Source: Monosporascus cannonballus (Eukaryota > Ascomycota > Sordariomycetes > Xylariales). Taken from it: a DNA stretch of 64,000 bases. A program made the translations under genes and the position numbers. Under the pieces are notes generated by a model. The model worked only from the letters and a program-made list of their open reading frames with translations. It had not been told where the DNA came from and searched no databases. Of the stretch, positions 27,683 to 39,541 are shown piece by piece. The stretch's first letter is position 1. The number at the start of each line of letters is the position of its first letter. The stretch lies in assembly GCA_004154925.1 (NCBI GenBank), contig QJNS01000703.1:1-64000 (forward strand). Direction: 5' to 3'.

Positions 27683-28509
27683 GGTGGCAGCTATGGCCAA
27701 AATAGTTGAGCCACCATAATATCAAGAAGCTAACCTATGAAAATCGTATAATGGGTATTATACCGTTGATTATAACTGGTTATTCATTCACAATAGATTT
27801 AGGTGGTGATTATTCGGATTTTATCGTGAAATAACTTAGATTACAAAAGTAAAGGCACCGATAGAACGTACGTAGGCAACTATTCATAGGTAAGTGAACA
27901 AATTATGACCAGAGCATAAAGGCTAACCAGCACAAAACACGCTACTTTCCACTCTGAGCTGTCTGCCTGATGATGTAGAGGAACGTCCCAACATACAATC
28001 TCTCTCACTATACCAGAACGTTGGAAAACTCAGCGCTAGGCAGTGGCGGAAGGCGTGTTGGCATTTCTGGGTATTATTGACGTCCGCTCACGGTGTATAA
28101 TATTCAAAGTATCCGGTAATACTAACAAGAACATGCCCGGTATATTGCTTCGCACTTTACTCGATGTTAGCATAGCTGCCTGATCTAGAGCCTTAGCCGA
28201 ATAGAATAATATGTAAGCGTCATCCAGAACGGCACTCGCTTTGCGGTCTATGTCTCCCCTTAGCCCCGGATACAGACCCACCGTCAGAAGAAGAGGGTTT
28301 ATCTACCGTTGGACCTTGTAAAGTGATTTTTAATGGATAAGCCATCGGAGCAGAAACACCCTTCCCCACGCTCCTAGCAAGAGATGCAAACAGAGTAGTC
28401 GAGTGCGTCATACGATCACGGTTCTCCCGCATGCGGCCCAGCTAACTTCAAAATCACCATCAATCCAGTGTGATAGATAGATAGATAAAACAACCCCGCT
28501 TTCTACTCC
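27683..28509. other. Intergenic, no gene seen
   Basis: AT-leaning stretch after the zinc-finger gene, ending in the degraded 3' end of the MFS pseudogene. Open frames at 28036-28432 show no motif. Confidence 0.5.
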
Positions 28510-30003
28510 GTCCTCTTCCTGACGGAGGGCAGCCCCGTACCAGGTCGGGGTCATGACGACGCCGAGGCCGCTAATCTGCCGGGCGCGCATCAGGTTGCGG
28601 GCGAAGACGGCGGCGGCGCAAGGTTAGACGGGGCCCCAGCAGCAAGCCGATGACGGCGAGCGACACGGCCCCGCCCACGACGCTAGGCACGAGCCACACG
28701 AGCAGCTGGGAGACGGCGGCGCCGGCCGTCGCGAGGTACGCGAATAGGCGCTCGCCGCCCTCCCACGCGGGCGCCGAGCGGCGACAGCGCGAACCGCCCC
28801 AGCGCGATGCCCCGCCCGGAACCCCGACGTCGCGTACCCCATGCGCGAGAGGTCGCCCTCCCGCGTCGTGATCAGGAAACTGGTGGCCCACCCCGAGATG
28901 GAGACCTCGGCGCCCTGGTACGCGAAGATGAAGAGCGCGCCCAGCAGCACGACCTGCGACCGGGACGCCGCGAACATGGTCGACAGCTGCTGCCTCGTCC
29001 CGGCAGGGGCCGGCTCTCCTGGTTGTCCGCCAGCGGCGGTGGCGTCGCCGTCGCCCTCCGACGATGCCGACGCGACGCAGAGGACGACTCGCGGTGGTAG
29101 TCGGCCGCCTCCTTCTCGTAGTCCCAGAAGGACCAGACGCTGAAGGCGGCGTTGAGGAGGGAGACCCCCAGCGTGAGCAGGTAGTAGCGGCTCAGAGTGC
29201 GCCGGCGTGGGAGACCAGCGACGTGGCGATCAGGGGGGCGGCGGTGGCCCCGGCTCCGTAGCTCCCGTGCATGGCGCCCAATATCGTGGTACCGTCGCGT
29301 AGGTTCGCACAGAAAACGTTGTTCATGGCCAGGCTGACGGCCGAGCCGAAGCCGATGAGGAGGTACGAGCACACGGCGACGGGGAAGGGCGCGGTGCAGA
29401 CGATAGGGATGTAGCCGCACATGACCCAGAGCTGCGACAACCCCAGCGCCCTCGCACGCCCGAGCCGGAGCCGGGGGCTCTCGATGAGGGGCGCCGCTCC
29501 GATGAAGCCCAGTGCGTTCCCGATGAAGATCAGCGAGACCACCGCATAGCCGATGCTGTAGTGGCTGCGCGAATGGTGAGGCGGTAAGTGCCCTCGTGAC
29601 TCATGCGGGGGCGGCTACGCTTACGTCTCCATGCAGGGGATCAAGGCCCCGGGAACCGAGTCGGTTAGAACCCCATCAGATTCACCATGCAGCACGTCGC
29701 CACCCTGAAATTATTCATAGGGGGATCGAGAAAACTGGGCAGCGCTTCGAAGGCGTCTGCCGGTTCGGTAGGTGTGCCTGGTACGCCCATCTCAGGGTCT
29801 CCTCCCTGGGGGGGTGATAGGAGTTGAGGTGTCGAGAGGCATAGCATTGTTGCGTGGACGCTGTAGGCCTGGAACTCAATATCCTCATCGTCCCGATGGC
29901 GGACGGCGGGGTGGATGCGAGAGACGGCTCGCCCAGGCGCCGTGTGGAGCTGGCTCGATGCCGGCTCAACTTCCACGAGCGGCTTTAACACCCCGGCTTC
30001 CAT
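28510..30003 (-). pseudogene. Major facilitator superfamily transporter pseudogene
   Basis: The remains of a fungal MFS permease, resembling the Bsc6/fucose-permease-like group. Recognisable parts from the 5' end: N-terminal tail and SFLDPPMNNFRVATCCMVN (from ATG 30003), TM pieces VVSLIFIGNALGFIGAAPLIE and CSYLLIGFGSAVSLAMNNVF, then YYLLTLGVSLLNAAFSVWSF, GALFIFAYQGAEVSISGWA, AGAAVSQLLVWLVPSVVGG and RQISGLGVVMT. The frame is lost repeatedly: after MVNLMGF (TAA), after VSHAGAL (TGA where one G is missing), within the spacer before MFAASRSQ, after YATSGF, and at GLLLGP. A TAA at 28624-28626 replaces an expected Tyr codon. The last repeats (RQISGLGVVMT) lead into unrelated sequence, so the final TMs are missing. 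At least five disruptions make function implausible. Confidence 0.85.
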
Positions 30004-31270
30004 TTTTGCGCTTCCGCCACAGGTAGAAGGAGGACCTCTCTTAAAGACTAACGTAGGAAGGAGAGAACGATGCAGATAGGGACGTCTCTCATATACTCAG
30101 CAGCTAGCGCGGCACTTACTTGGCTAAAGTTGCACTTTGCTGATGGTTAGATCATGGAGCAACTTTACAACACCGGGGAAGAAACGAAAGAAAGACAGAG
30201 AAGAACAGAGGCTTGATATACCGGTCATTTGTTGGTTAAGACCGCTGCGGTGGAGTTGTCGAATGGTGAGGCCGAAGCTGTCAGCAAACCCCCTTTCCCC
30301 ATATTATCAGCTTGGATGAGCTCCCCGCACACCAGTGAGAGATATGCATATATGAGAGCGGTGTCCTCAGGGGATTTGTTATCGGGAACTGGAAATAACT
30401 TCTACCAATTGCAAGTATCGGGCCTTCCACATGCTAAATTGTCGAGGTAAGAGTTTCCAATTATATACTGCGATGGCAGATGCCTCTGTAGGTAGCTAGT
30501 AGGTATAGCCGCTATTGAAAGCCGGTCGGCCCCACTGAAGACGTCGTGACCACATCCACAACAGCCAGCTAAATTCCGTAATCAGGGGAATAGGCACCCA
30601 ATGGGCAAGCTTGAGTAGGGAGGCGTAGGTACCGAAGAAGGGGCCCCTCCGGCTTCCGGCTTGAGGCTAGTGCTCTAAACTTTGCTAAGGATTGCCTATT
30701 CTAGGTCGATCTCAGATTCAAAGGAGGTTGTAGAAGGCGGAGTGAAGGTGGAGTTGAGCCGCCGGATTATTTACTATTACAGTAGTCGGCCAAGGGCTAT
30801 CGTCGTATTGTAACTAGATTTGCTACTCTCCAAATGATCTCGGCGATTGCTGTTTGATGCGCCAACACTGCGGGCTTGGAAACTATCATGGCCATAGCCT
30901 TGGCCAGGCTTATATTCACGAAAAGATTAAGTCAAAGGTAAAACAGGGCCTATTTACCCGCTGCCACGAACTGCAGGTAGTTGTATTTGTATGGACAATA
31001 CTTCGTATGTAGAAAGGATACCATGTGGTGTATGAGTTATGAGTCGTCCGAGATACCAAAGGCAGTCAGAACTGATAGTGAACGAAGTATCCATCTAGCC
31101 ATATCGTATCGGTAAAACTACGGGCCGAACTTGGACTCGTTCTTTGCCACACTGTGCATGCATTTACCAAAATTGTTTCTCGCCTACCTGCCCCCCTTGG
31201 ACATCTTGCACTTGTTTCGCAAGGGCTAGGCAAATCAGGCACAGACTCATCTAAAGTTGAGCCATTCAAT
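30004..31270. other. Intergenic, no gene seen
   Basis: Upstream region of the EIF1AD-like gene and 5' flank of the MFS pseudogene. No supported coding sequence. Confidence 0.55.
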
Positions 31271-31735
31271 ATGGGCCGCCCGAAGCGCGACATCCGCGCA
31301 GCCGCGGAAGCGACTACGACACCTCCGGACCAGCTGTCGGCTTCCCAATCAATCGCCAAAATCATCAAGGCTGAGGGCAACAACCTATACAGCTGCTCGC
31401 TGCCAGACAACCGGACCGTTCTCGTAGAACTTGCAGCGCGATTTCGCAACACCATCTGGATCAAGCGTGGGGGCTTTGTCCTCGTGGACCTCACCCCGGC
31501 TGAGGATCACAAGGGCAAGGTCGAGGGTGAAATCGTGAACGTCGTCCGCGAAGAGCGTGAATGGCGTAAGAAGAGTTATTGGTAGGTGAATGAAGTATCC
31601 CCTATCCCGATGGGTAAGCTAACTCTCGGTGGTAGGCCAAAAGAGTTCGCAAAACCTACTCTCGATGATGATGATAGTGAAGAGGAATCAAATGTGGGCA
31701 AGATGCCACCGTCGGATTCCGAAGACGAGGATTGA
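31271..31735 (+). CDS. eIF1A/S1-like RNA-binding protein (EIF1AD family)
   Basis: A small nucleic-acid-binding protein related to translation initiation factor eIF1A; animal EIF1AD is nuclear and linked to stress responses and pre-40S maturation. Exons 31271-31581 and 31636-31735 with a 54-bp intron; product 136 residues. The N-terminus is basic (MGRPKRDIRAA). The single S1/IF1-type OB fold runs from IAKIIKAEGNNLYSCSLPD through LAARFRNTIWIKRGGFVLVDL to IVNVVREEREW. The tail is very acidic (LDDDDSEEES, DSEDED). The ATG at 31271 is preferred over in-frame upstream codons because homologues start with M-G-R/K-P-K. It converges on ALG3 with only five bases between the stop codons. Confidence 0.92.
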
Positions 31736-31740
31736 GTGCC

Positions 31741-33175
31741 CTAATGTGGCCCCTCCTGGGCATTCTTGCTTTCACGTGAATCTGGTGCGGCGGGCTTAGT
31801 ACCCTCCTCATTTCGTGCTGCTATTAGAGCAACGGTGGCACTCAGAACAGCTACCGCGACGCTTGAGCTGACCGGCGTGCTGGGATAGACGTTCCAGGCC
31901 CGTTCTTGGAGTGCCCAGAGACCATACTGAAAAACAGGATTGATTCCGCTACGCCAAAGGAGATAAGGCGTCGACCAGGCGACATATGAGTAGAACTGGT
32001 AATGCAAGGACCGAGCGAAGAGGAGGCCGATTGCGTTTGCCGAAAGAATTGTGGTCATGACGAACTCAGGGGTGACCCGCGATGCCACCTGACTCTCCTC
32101 TAGAGGACTAAAAGGCGACTCGAGTTGCAGAACCGGTCCAATAATGGCAGACAGTGGCTTTCGAGTAGGCCTGAGCCACTTGTTGGTGATGAACCATACT
32201 AGTACGGAAACGTGCATAACGAGGAGAGTGATGGAGAAGGAGGGGCTGAGAAAGATGTCTTCTCCAACGAAGCGCCAGTTCACCGTCCATTTGAAAAGGA
32301 ACTGCCTGGATAACTCGAATGCCCGAGACAGATAGCCTATAGCATTCTCGCCCAAGAACGGGTACGCGATCAGGAATTGAATCTGAGCCATAACCATAGC
32401 GAGCTTCAAAGCGCCGGTGAAGCCTCTGCCGAGGAAGAGAATTATTCCGACTGCGGGTAGGACAAGTAGCAGGGACATCTTAATTCCTAGGCCCCAGGAA
32501 TACGCGATATTCCCAAAAGTCCAGGCTCGACGCTGAAATAGGAATATGGCGAGCCAAAGGAAGAAGACGGCAAAGCAGTCGTTGAAGCATCGCAAGACAA
32601 AGATGCTATGAAGACGCTTGGAGGCGATCAACAAAGGGAAGACGTATGGAGGAACCTATTCCAGACGACCTCCGTCAGTAGGCACACACAATTCTTCTTT
32701 ACGTTATAGCCTACCTTCGCCTTTCTATAGCAGGCCATGACCAGGGCGAGGGTAGCCATATATAGTACCCCAAAGAGCTGTTGCGCTAGAAATATATCTT
32801 TGCCCTTATTTGTGAGATAGTAGAGGCCGGTGTAGATGTAGACGTGAGCGGCAGGGTAGACAAGAGGCCCGGTCCCTCCTTTGATCAAGGTGTAATCGCG
32901 CTCGCCGGACACGTACTGTGACACCTGCTCAATGTAGGCATTCCAGTCGATTTCGGTATCTGCAGAGAAAAAAGGGATGGGTTAGTATTGCTTCCGAGAC
33001 TCAGGTCATTGTGAGACTCACATGGGACCTTCCATATGATTACCGCGCAGAGCACCCCGTCTATTACAAACAGGCATGGGGCGATAAGTCTCGATAAATT
33101 CACATTGCGGCCGGTCGCGACGTCCACGGCCAGATTCAACGCGCGCGAAATTATATTTGGCTGGTAGCTTGCCAT
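31741..33175 (-). CDS. ALG3: Dolichyl-P-Man:Man5GlcNAc2-PP-dolichol alpha-1,3-mannosyltransferase
   Basis: Adds the sixth mannose to the lipid-linked N-glycan precursor in the ER lumen (glycosyltransferase family 58). Three exons, 33175-33022, 32959-32715 and 32655-31741; introns 62 and 59 bp. Product 437 residues, a normal length for fungal Alg3. Signature pieces: [59 protein letters not shown], and [18 protein letters not shown] near the end. About ten hydrophobic segments span the protein. The Met at 33175 (MASYQPN) is the first in frame; upstream codons are non-ATG. There is no C-terminal KKXX; the tail is polar ([12 protein letters not shown]). Confidence 0.95.
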
Positions 33176-33857
33176 TTTGTAACCGTCGACAACGAGGTTC
33201 TGGCGCGCCCACCGGGATGTTGTAAGTGACAGGGGGAGCTTACATCGCAATGGATGTGTCGCGGTTTACCGTAGGCTACTTAGCGCTAATTAAATCAATG
33301 CTAGCCGCTTCCCTGTTGCAAGCAATATAATACACCTGGCGGACGGGTACTGACACGTGGCACCCAGGCCATACATCTTATTATCACAGTTAGCCCTTGC
33401 TGAGCCCATCCACAACTGATTCAACTTCACATTCAGGTTGTGGCAAGTGAGAACGCTCATGGCTAACAGACTAGGCGCGCGGCTTGGGTCGACTATCTAG
33501 GAATAATCGCATTGGAATATGGTTAGGCTACTATGGCGCTATGTCACGATGTGCGGAAAGACCTGTTGCCGCCGCGCCCCATTGTTGACTTTGCTGTTGC
33601 ATGAATGATACCAAGGTCTCTTAAGGAGCGATTCAGTCGGCCTTAAACGCGGTGTCTGACTTTAGACAACTGATACTACATCAGAGCCCTGCCAGCACTA
33701 CTCTTAATTCATATGGCAGATGCTAGCTTGAAGAGAAGGCATGGCTGACAAGAGCACGCGGGATGGTGACAAGTAAACAGCAGGATATAGCTGAATGGAA
33801 GATTCAAATATGCGCTCCTCTGCTACAAACAGAATCCGGCTTGGTGTTATCCTAGGA
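33176..33857. other. Intergenic between ALG3 promoter and DAO 3' end
   Basis: No gene seen. It should hold the ALG3 promoter. Confidence 0.6.
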
Positions 33858-35106
33858 TTACAGCTTTGGTCTTTTCAGGATCTCCCCGACAAGTTCAACA
33901 ACGCCTTCCGCGCAGCCGTATGACCCCTGATATCCCCAGCCGGCATGGCCGTAGTTGTGGACGACCCACGTGTTGCCGATCTTCTCCTTCTCGATCCGAA
34001 CGCCCCCCTTTCTACCAGGGCGCAACCCGACACCGTGGCGGATGATGTCCAGGCCTTGCACGCCTTTCCCGTCGGCCAGTTCGGGCACCATCTCGACCGC
34101 GCGCCGCATGATGCGCATCGCTATGTTGGGATCCGGCTGGCTCTCCCACTGGTCCTGCTGGTACGTCCCGCCCAATACCGTGCCGCCGCCGGCGGCCCGC
34201 GTCATGACATAGCAGACCTCGTCATCGCCGTCGTCGGTGCCCGACTTGGTCAGCATGTACGGGGCCTCGTTCCTGACAACAACGATCTGGCCGCGAATGG
34301 GGTAGAGGTTCTGGTCCATCACGCCGCCGAGACGCGAGGCCATCAGGCCGGTGGTGTTAATGACGATATCAGCATTCGAGCCCGTGTGACTCATGGCCGC
34401 GGCTTCCGATACGTGCTTAAACTGGCCCCGGCGGAACACTACCCCGTTCGCGCGGCACTTCCCAAGGAGCCACGGCAGATAGAGCGCCGTGTTGATGCAA
34501 ACGGAGCCGAACTCGCAGCCCGACGCCATCCCCTCGGGGAGCTCGTCCTTGGGGAGCTCCCGGAAGTCGTCGAACAGCGACCCGTACCATGGGTTCTCCA
34601 TGAACAGCCCGTCGTAGGAGTAGCCGCCGCGCCTCAGCTGCTCCAGGTCCTTCTCGCGGCGGTACACGCGGCTTTCTTCGACGGGTCAACTTCATCGTCC
34701 AGTTATCGCGACCGGAGAAATCCTCTTACTTTGTAGATGGATACCTGCCTCCGGCACTTCCGTTGCGAGGCGCTTCAGCTCTGGCCAAGTCTGGCGTTCC
34801 CAGCGACTGTTCGGCAAGGTTGACATTCTAGCTTGTGTTAGCCTCGTGGTGACTATAATAAAGGGGTGAGACAGAGAGACCTACGGTAGCACGTTAGCGC
34901 CAGCCCATGGCGAGGCATACTCGATGTCATAATCGCCGGGCATATGTTTCGCGACAACGGTTATTATATTGTCCTTCTCCTTCGATAGGAGGTATGCCGA
35001 AGTCAACCCGGACACGCCGGCCCTGGAAGACGGAGGTCAATATTCTATCCCCTTAACCAAACGAGCCGAGGAGTTGCGCGTACCCGATAACCACAATGTT
35101 CGGCAT
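33858..35106 (-). CDS. D-amino-acid oxidase, probably peroxisomal
   Basis: FAD-dependent oxidase converting D-amino acids to keto acids, ammonia and hydrogen peroxide. Four exons: 35106-35084 (23 bp), 35022-34885, 34827-34730, 34675-33858; introns 61, 57 and 54 bp. Product 358 residues. The dinucleotide-binding motif VVIGAGVSGLTSAYLL is split by the first intron. Later parts show YASPWAGANVLP, GIHLQKSRVYRREKD, DIVINTTGLMASRLGG, RHGVGLRPGRKGGVRIE (substrate Arg region) and the family signature VVHNYGHAGWGYQGSYGC. The C-terminus is RPKL; PKL is a weaker variant of the peroxisomal targeting signal SKL. The last acceptor (34677-34676, CGAAG) is weak but gives the conserved junction. The reading frame is intact throughout. 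Confidence 0.92.
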
Positions 35107-37596
35107 GGTGATATATGTAAGCTACCGTATAGCCCACGTATGAAATGGTGCTAGGTATTGTAGCGGTCCCGATTAACTCCACTGCTGGGTACCTGCCGCG
35201 AAGAAGTTTAGCCCCGCAGTGGATATTCGGGGGTCGGACAATTAGTGGAAGAGTGAAGATACCTGGTAAGTGTATCGGCTCAGCAAACTACATGTCCAGC
35301 CCAGTCGTGAATTTCTTGATAACAAGGAAACTGGGTGTCATATTATATATTAAGGCTAGTCTAGCCCCCAAGGTTGATTCCGCACATCGGAGACGCTGGT
35401 GCGCCTTACAATCCTCCGCCCAGTCGATAACGCGCAATTCATATCATGGGCGCTCACTGACAAATACAGCTCTGGGAGACGGCGGAAAGGCGAGCGATCG
35501 CCGGTTAACGATGGGTACCGACGGCACCCCACGAGGGCGTAACGTTAACTTTAAGCGCAACCGCTTACGATGAGGCTTCGGTATCCCTAGCCCCAGTGGG
35601 TCCGTCATTTGTGACCGTATTCGGCAGCGGTTTTGCGTCCATGTTGCGTGGGCTACGGATCCCGTTACATTCAATCGCGATAAATCCCCCGTCGGACGGC
35701 GCTCTCCAGACGGATCCCCACGTGTTTTGGCAGCGACTCCTTGGTGGGGATTCCGGCTACGCTCCGGTCCGGGGGACACGGTCGCTTGCAGCAAATAGGT
35801 GTGATCAGGGAATACGGCTTCTCTAATATAACGTACTGAAAGGCCGGAAACAAGAGACGTTGCATATGGGTTGGTTATATATCCTATAGCATATCGCATA
35901 ATCCCCAAAGAGTAGTTCTCTTCGGTCAATATGGACCGCAGGAAGAGATCGTGATAGGAATCAGGTGCGAAATTCCGAGTTGCCCCTTTCTCCGCGAATT
36001 CTATGAAGCCTCCCCGAAAATAAGCCGGCTCTTGATCTTGGTGGCGGACTTGGCAACCCCAGGCACCTAAGACAGGTAAGCAGACAAATACCTAACTGTT
36101 CGTAGAGTTAACTAAGCAACTTTGCGGTGGTGTCTTCGGCTTCCGCCTAGTATTTGCCTGTACACATAGTGATTCTTACTTGCGCTCCGTCGTAGACACT
36201 TATTTAGCGGCTACAATTTACCCCATTCTGTGCAGTTTGCGTTCGGCGATTCAGTCCACATAGAACCTTAGAACCTCAGATTTGAACTTTTGCGTTCAAT
36301 GGTTAGTGAGTACCCATATGACCCTTTCCATCCTGGGTCCCCAGTATCCCATCGTCTTGGTGGCTAAAGGGGCGTTTCAATGGAGGAAAGCGTTATCAAG
36401 CTGCCCTAAGATGAGTTTTTCGCTGCAAGCGTACTGTTAAACCGGCGAAGCATGTGTGGTACGACTCCCCCCTAACAGCTTCTCACACCCTCAGACTAGG
36501 TACGTGTCTAAACTACCCCCACGCTTTCATAGGCGGCCATGTTATTGATCCTAAAATTCACCGTAGCTAGCGCATTACTGCCAAGCCTAGGCCTTGTCCG
36601 AATAAAGGCGGCAGTTATTCAACTTCCCGACTCGCCGGACGCTGTTGCCGATGGGTTAAAGGATGCAACTCTTAACGTCCGGAGAAACTAGTATACATAC
36701 AATCCAAGTCTTATCGACCAGTTAGTTGGTAAACGACCTTGGAAGTCCACAGTAGGTAGTTAAGCACTAGGGTACCTACCAGGTAGTTAGATGGGTGAGG
36801 GGATACAAATAATCGATTAACCGAGTCTCCCGTTTACTCAAGGGGGTCCAACAGAAGATCCAATCAGCTCATGTCCATCTATATACCGATATCAGAAAAT
36901 ACGTATTCCATGCGGAGGCTCAGGACCGTCGCGCAAAACGGCAAGGGCTCATGACTCGAAAGCTGGCACGCCACGCAGCCGATGCGACATCCGATCCCTG
37001 ATAGGTTCCGAAAACCCGAACTAATGGTACTTAGAAGCCGCTCTATTATAGCCCTATTCGGCCAATCCCACGGCTTAGACAGAGTAAACGCAATATATGC
37101 AAGGTAGCCTTACGGTGTTATTCGGCCGCTCGGGGGATTGAGCAGTAAATATCTGGTAGCCAATCAATTGTCACAGTGATCCTCCATTATCAGAGCCCCT
37201 ATTTAAGGGGAAAGGGCACACAATATATACTTCATGTTATTAGCTTGTCCCACGTGGGGCGCCATTGATACGTTAAGTGTCTTAGCGAATATAGCTGGCA
37301 TCATCTAAGTGATTCTTCCTAGAACAGACGTGGGAACGGGTCACAGAATCGACCACATACGCATCTACAAACATAGCGTAGTCAAGTATGCCTTCAGGAG
37401 TCAGGGATACGAAGTATCTGCCGGACGTACGGCACGGACGGTTATGTATTATCGGCTACCTAGCAATTAGGGAGTCATCCCCATTGCTACACCAGTTATA
37501 TGATAGAAGAGGCAAAGATTTTCTCAGAACCAGTGATTTTGGCATGACTACACAGGTGGACAAGCCCACGATATCTGGTTTTTTTACACCGTTCCT
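35107..37596. other. Intergenic, about 2.5 kb, no gene seen
   Basis: Open frames at 35145-35573 and 35444-35929 lack motifs, introns or domain-like composition. The region serves as the DAO promoter and the BBE-oxidase 3' flank. Confidence 0.55.
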
Positions 37597-39541
37597 TCAT
37601 TTCACCTTGGAGATCTTGAAGCCGCCCGGGACCCTCGTCTGGAAGACGCCGGTGGGGTCGTACTTGGCGGCCGCCTCCCTCATCTTCTTGATGTTCTCCT
37701 CGCCATAAGTCTTGAAGGGGTCCTGGGAGCCTTCGCAGTAGTTCAGGTAGCGGAACTCGACGTTGCCGTCGACCGACTCGGCGTACGACTCGATGTCGTC
37801 GATCGCCGCCTTCAGAGCCGGGAACCCGATCTTCTCCGAGATCTCGGGCGTCGCGACCTCGACCGCCGCCACCAGGAGGACGCAGTCATCCTTCAGACGG
37901 TCGAGGCCGAACATGTTGCCGCCTCGCGCTGTGGAGTGGGCCCCGAAGGTCAGGGGCAGCGGTTGCATGACCAGCGAGATGTAGAAATCTCCGTCGGGAA
38001 TCTGTTCCCTCAGCTGCTCGGCTAGGCTCTCAAACCTGTCGGATACCTTTTTGCAGATCCTGGGGTCTAGCTTGAAGGTAAGGGTGAACCAGGTGTCACT
38101 GTGGAAGTATAAAGTTTAGCTGACAGAAGTAGAAGATGAGTCCATACCGGAGCGGATCCCACAAGCGGGAGCCGAAAATGGATCCACACCAAGAGATGGC
38201 AAAATCAAAGGGTGTAACTCACTATTTGCCCGACGGTACAAGGAATGATGCGATCTTCTGGGCTAGCGAAGTCGTCTTCATGTTCTTCTGACCCGGAATG
38301 GCTAGGAACTTCTCCAGTGACGGGGCGTTCTCGACGCCATCGAGATGGGTCAAGACTAGGTTTACGATGTGCTCTTTTGCCTGCGGCATGAACGTCCACA
38401 TGAGAAGGACATGGCTGTCTGGTTTCTCCTTAAGCTGCTTCGTAAAGTCGACAAATGCGTCGAGGGTCGCTTGAGTTTCACTCTTTGCACAGACGATGTT
38501 TCCATCCCAGACGTTCTTTGCTTCGAAGGTAGTCATGTCAAAGCGGGTCACTATGCCAAAGTTGTTGCCACCCCCTTTCAACACGCGGAAGAGATCCGAG
38601 TTGGTTTTCTCATTGGCCTCGACGACGCTGCCATCAGCCAGCACGACCTCGTAGTTGACGACCTGGTCTAAGTTAGAGCGTTAGTAAAAGTCTCGAGTCA
38701 TTCAGTTTGAGAGTGCTTGGAGCTTCCCGGGGCGCCTGGGTAGAACCCGTCTAGGAGGTGCCGGTGCCCTTTATAACATTGCATGTAGGCAGATAGTAGC
38801 AAACAAACAACCCAGACATAGCTAGGTAAACCGATACTCACCACATGCGAACCCATAACGACAAGTGTAGAACGTCTTGCCACCGCCAGTGAGAAGACCG
38901 CCAACACCTACAAGACCTTCGCGGCCACCGGCGACCATAACACCGTCTGCAGTTTCATGAATCAGCATCACCCGCTTTTAGAAACACATATGCCCAAGGG
39001 ATGCTTACGCTTCTCTACCTCTGCGTATACCTCTGTCCATCTGCCACCCGGTTGTACCGATGCAATCTTCGTCTCTGGATTATACGTAGTCTTCGCCATC
39101 AGGCCCAAGTCAATAGTCACACCGTCGTTGATATTATTGGCACCAGACCAGGCCATATGGCCGCCGCTACATTTCCCGTTTCCGAGTTAGTTTTTGTCAT
39201 GATAAAGACAAATTTGGGACAGGGAGAATCAGATATGAGAGACAATGACCTGGCCCCGCCATCAGGATCCTGTGGAGGGAAGACTCGGGCACTCTTCTCC
39301 CCTTTCAAACTAACCTGCGCACCGCAATCTTGCAATCGGGAGCGTTCAGCAGCGCCGTCAGCGCTTTGGAGACCTCCTCCGTGTTCCGTGGCTGGACAAT
39401 GGCCCATGGCTTCAGCTGAGCCGTCAGGGACCAGTAGGATTTAGTCCGTTCATTGTAGGTTGGGTGATCAGGGAGGTATAACACATCCCCCAAACCAACT
39501 TCCTTCAAGTTGGCAATAGCCGCTTGCGCTGTGGAAGTCAT
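37597..39541 (-). CDS. FAD-linked oxidase, berberine-bridge-enzyme type
   Basis: An FAD-dependent oxidoreductase of the PCMH/BBE class; fungal members oxidise sugars, nicotine-like amines or secondary-metabolite intermediates. Five exons: 39541-39315, 39166-39009, 38946-38842, 38667-38223, 38098-37597; introns 148, 62, 174 and 124 bp, longer than the window norm. Product 478 residues. FAD domain: PWAIVQPRNTEEV, KIAVRSGGHMAWSG (His 79 is the likely covalent FAD site), ASVQPGGRW, GVGGLLTGGGKTF, VLKGGGNNFGIVTRFD. The C-terminal BBE motif is FRYLNYCEGSQDPFKTYGEENIKKM, then KYDPTGVFQT. No signal peptide, unlike many secreted relatives, so probably intracellular. The substrate is unknown. Confidence 0.9.

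Noticed and set aside
33945..34736. A 263-residue plus-strand frame over the D-amino-acid oxidase
   Set aside because: It is antisense to a well-supported multi-exon gene and has no recognisable domain.
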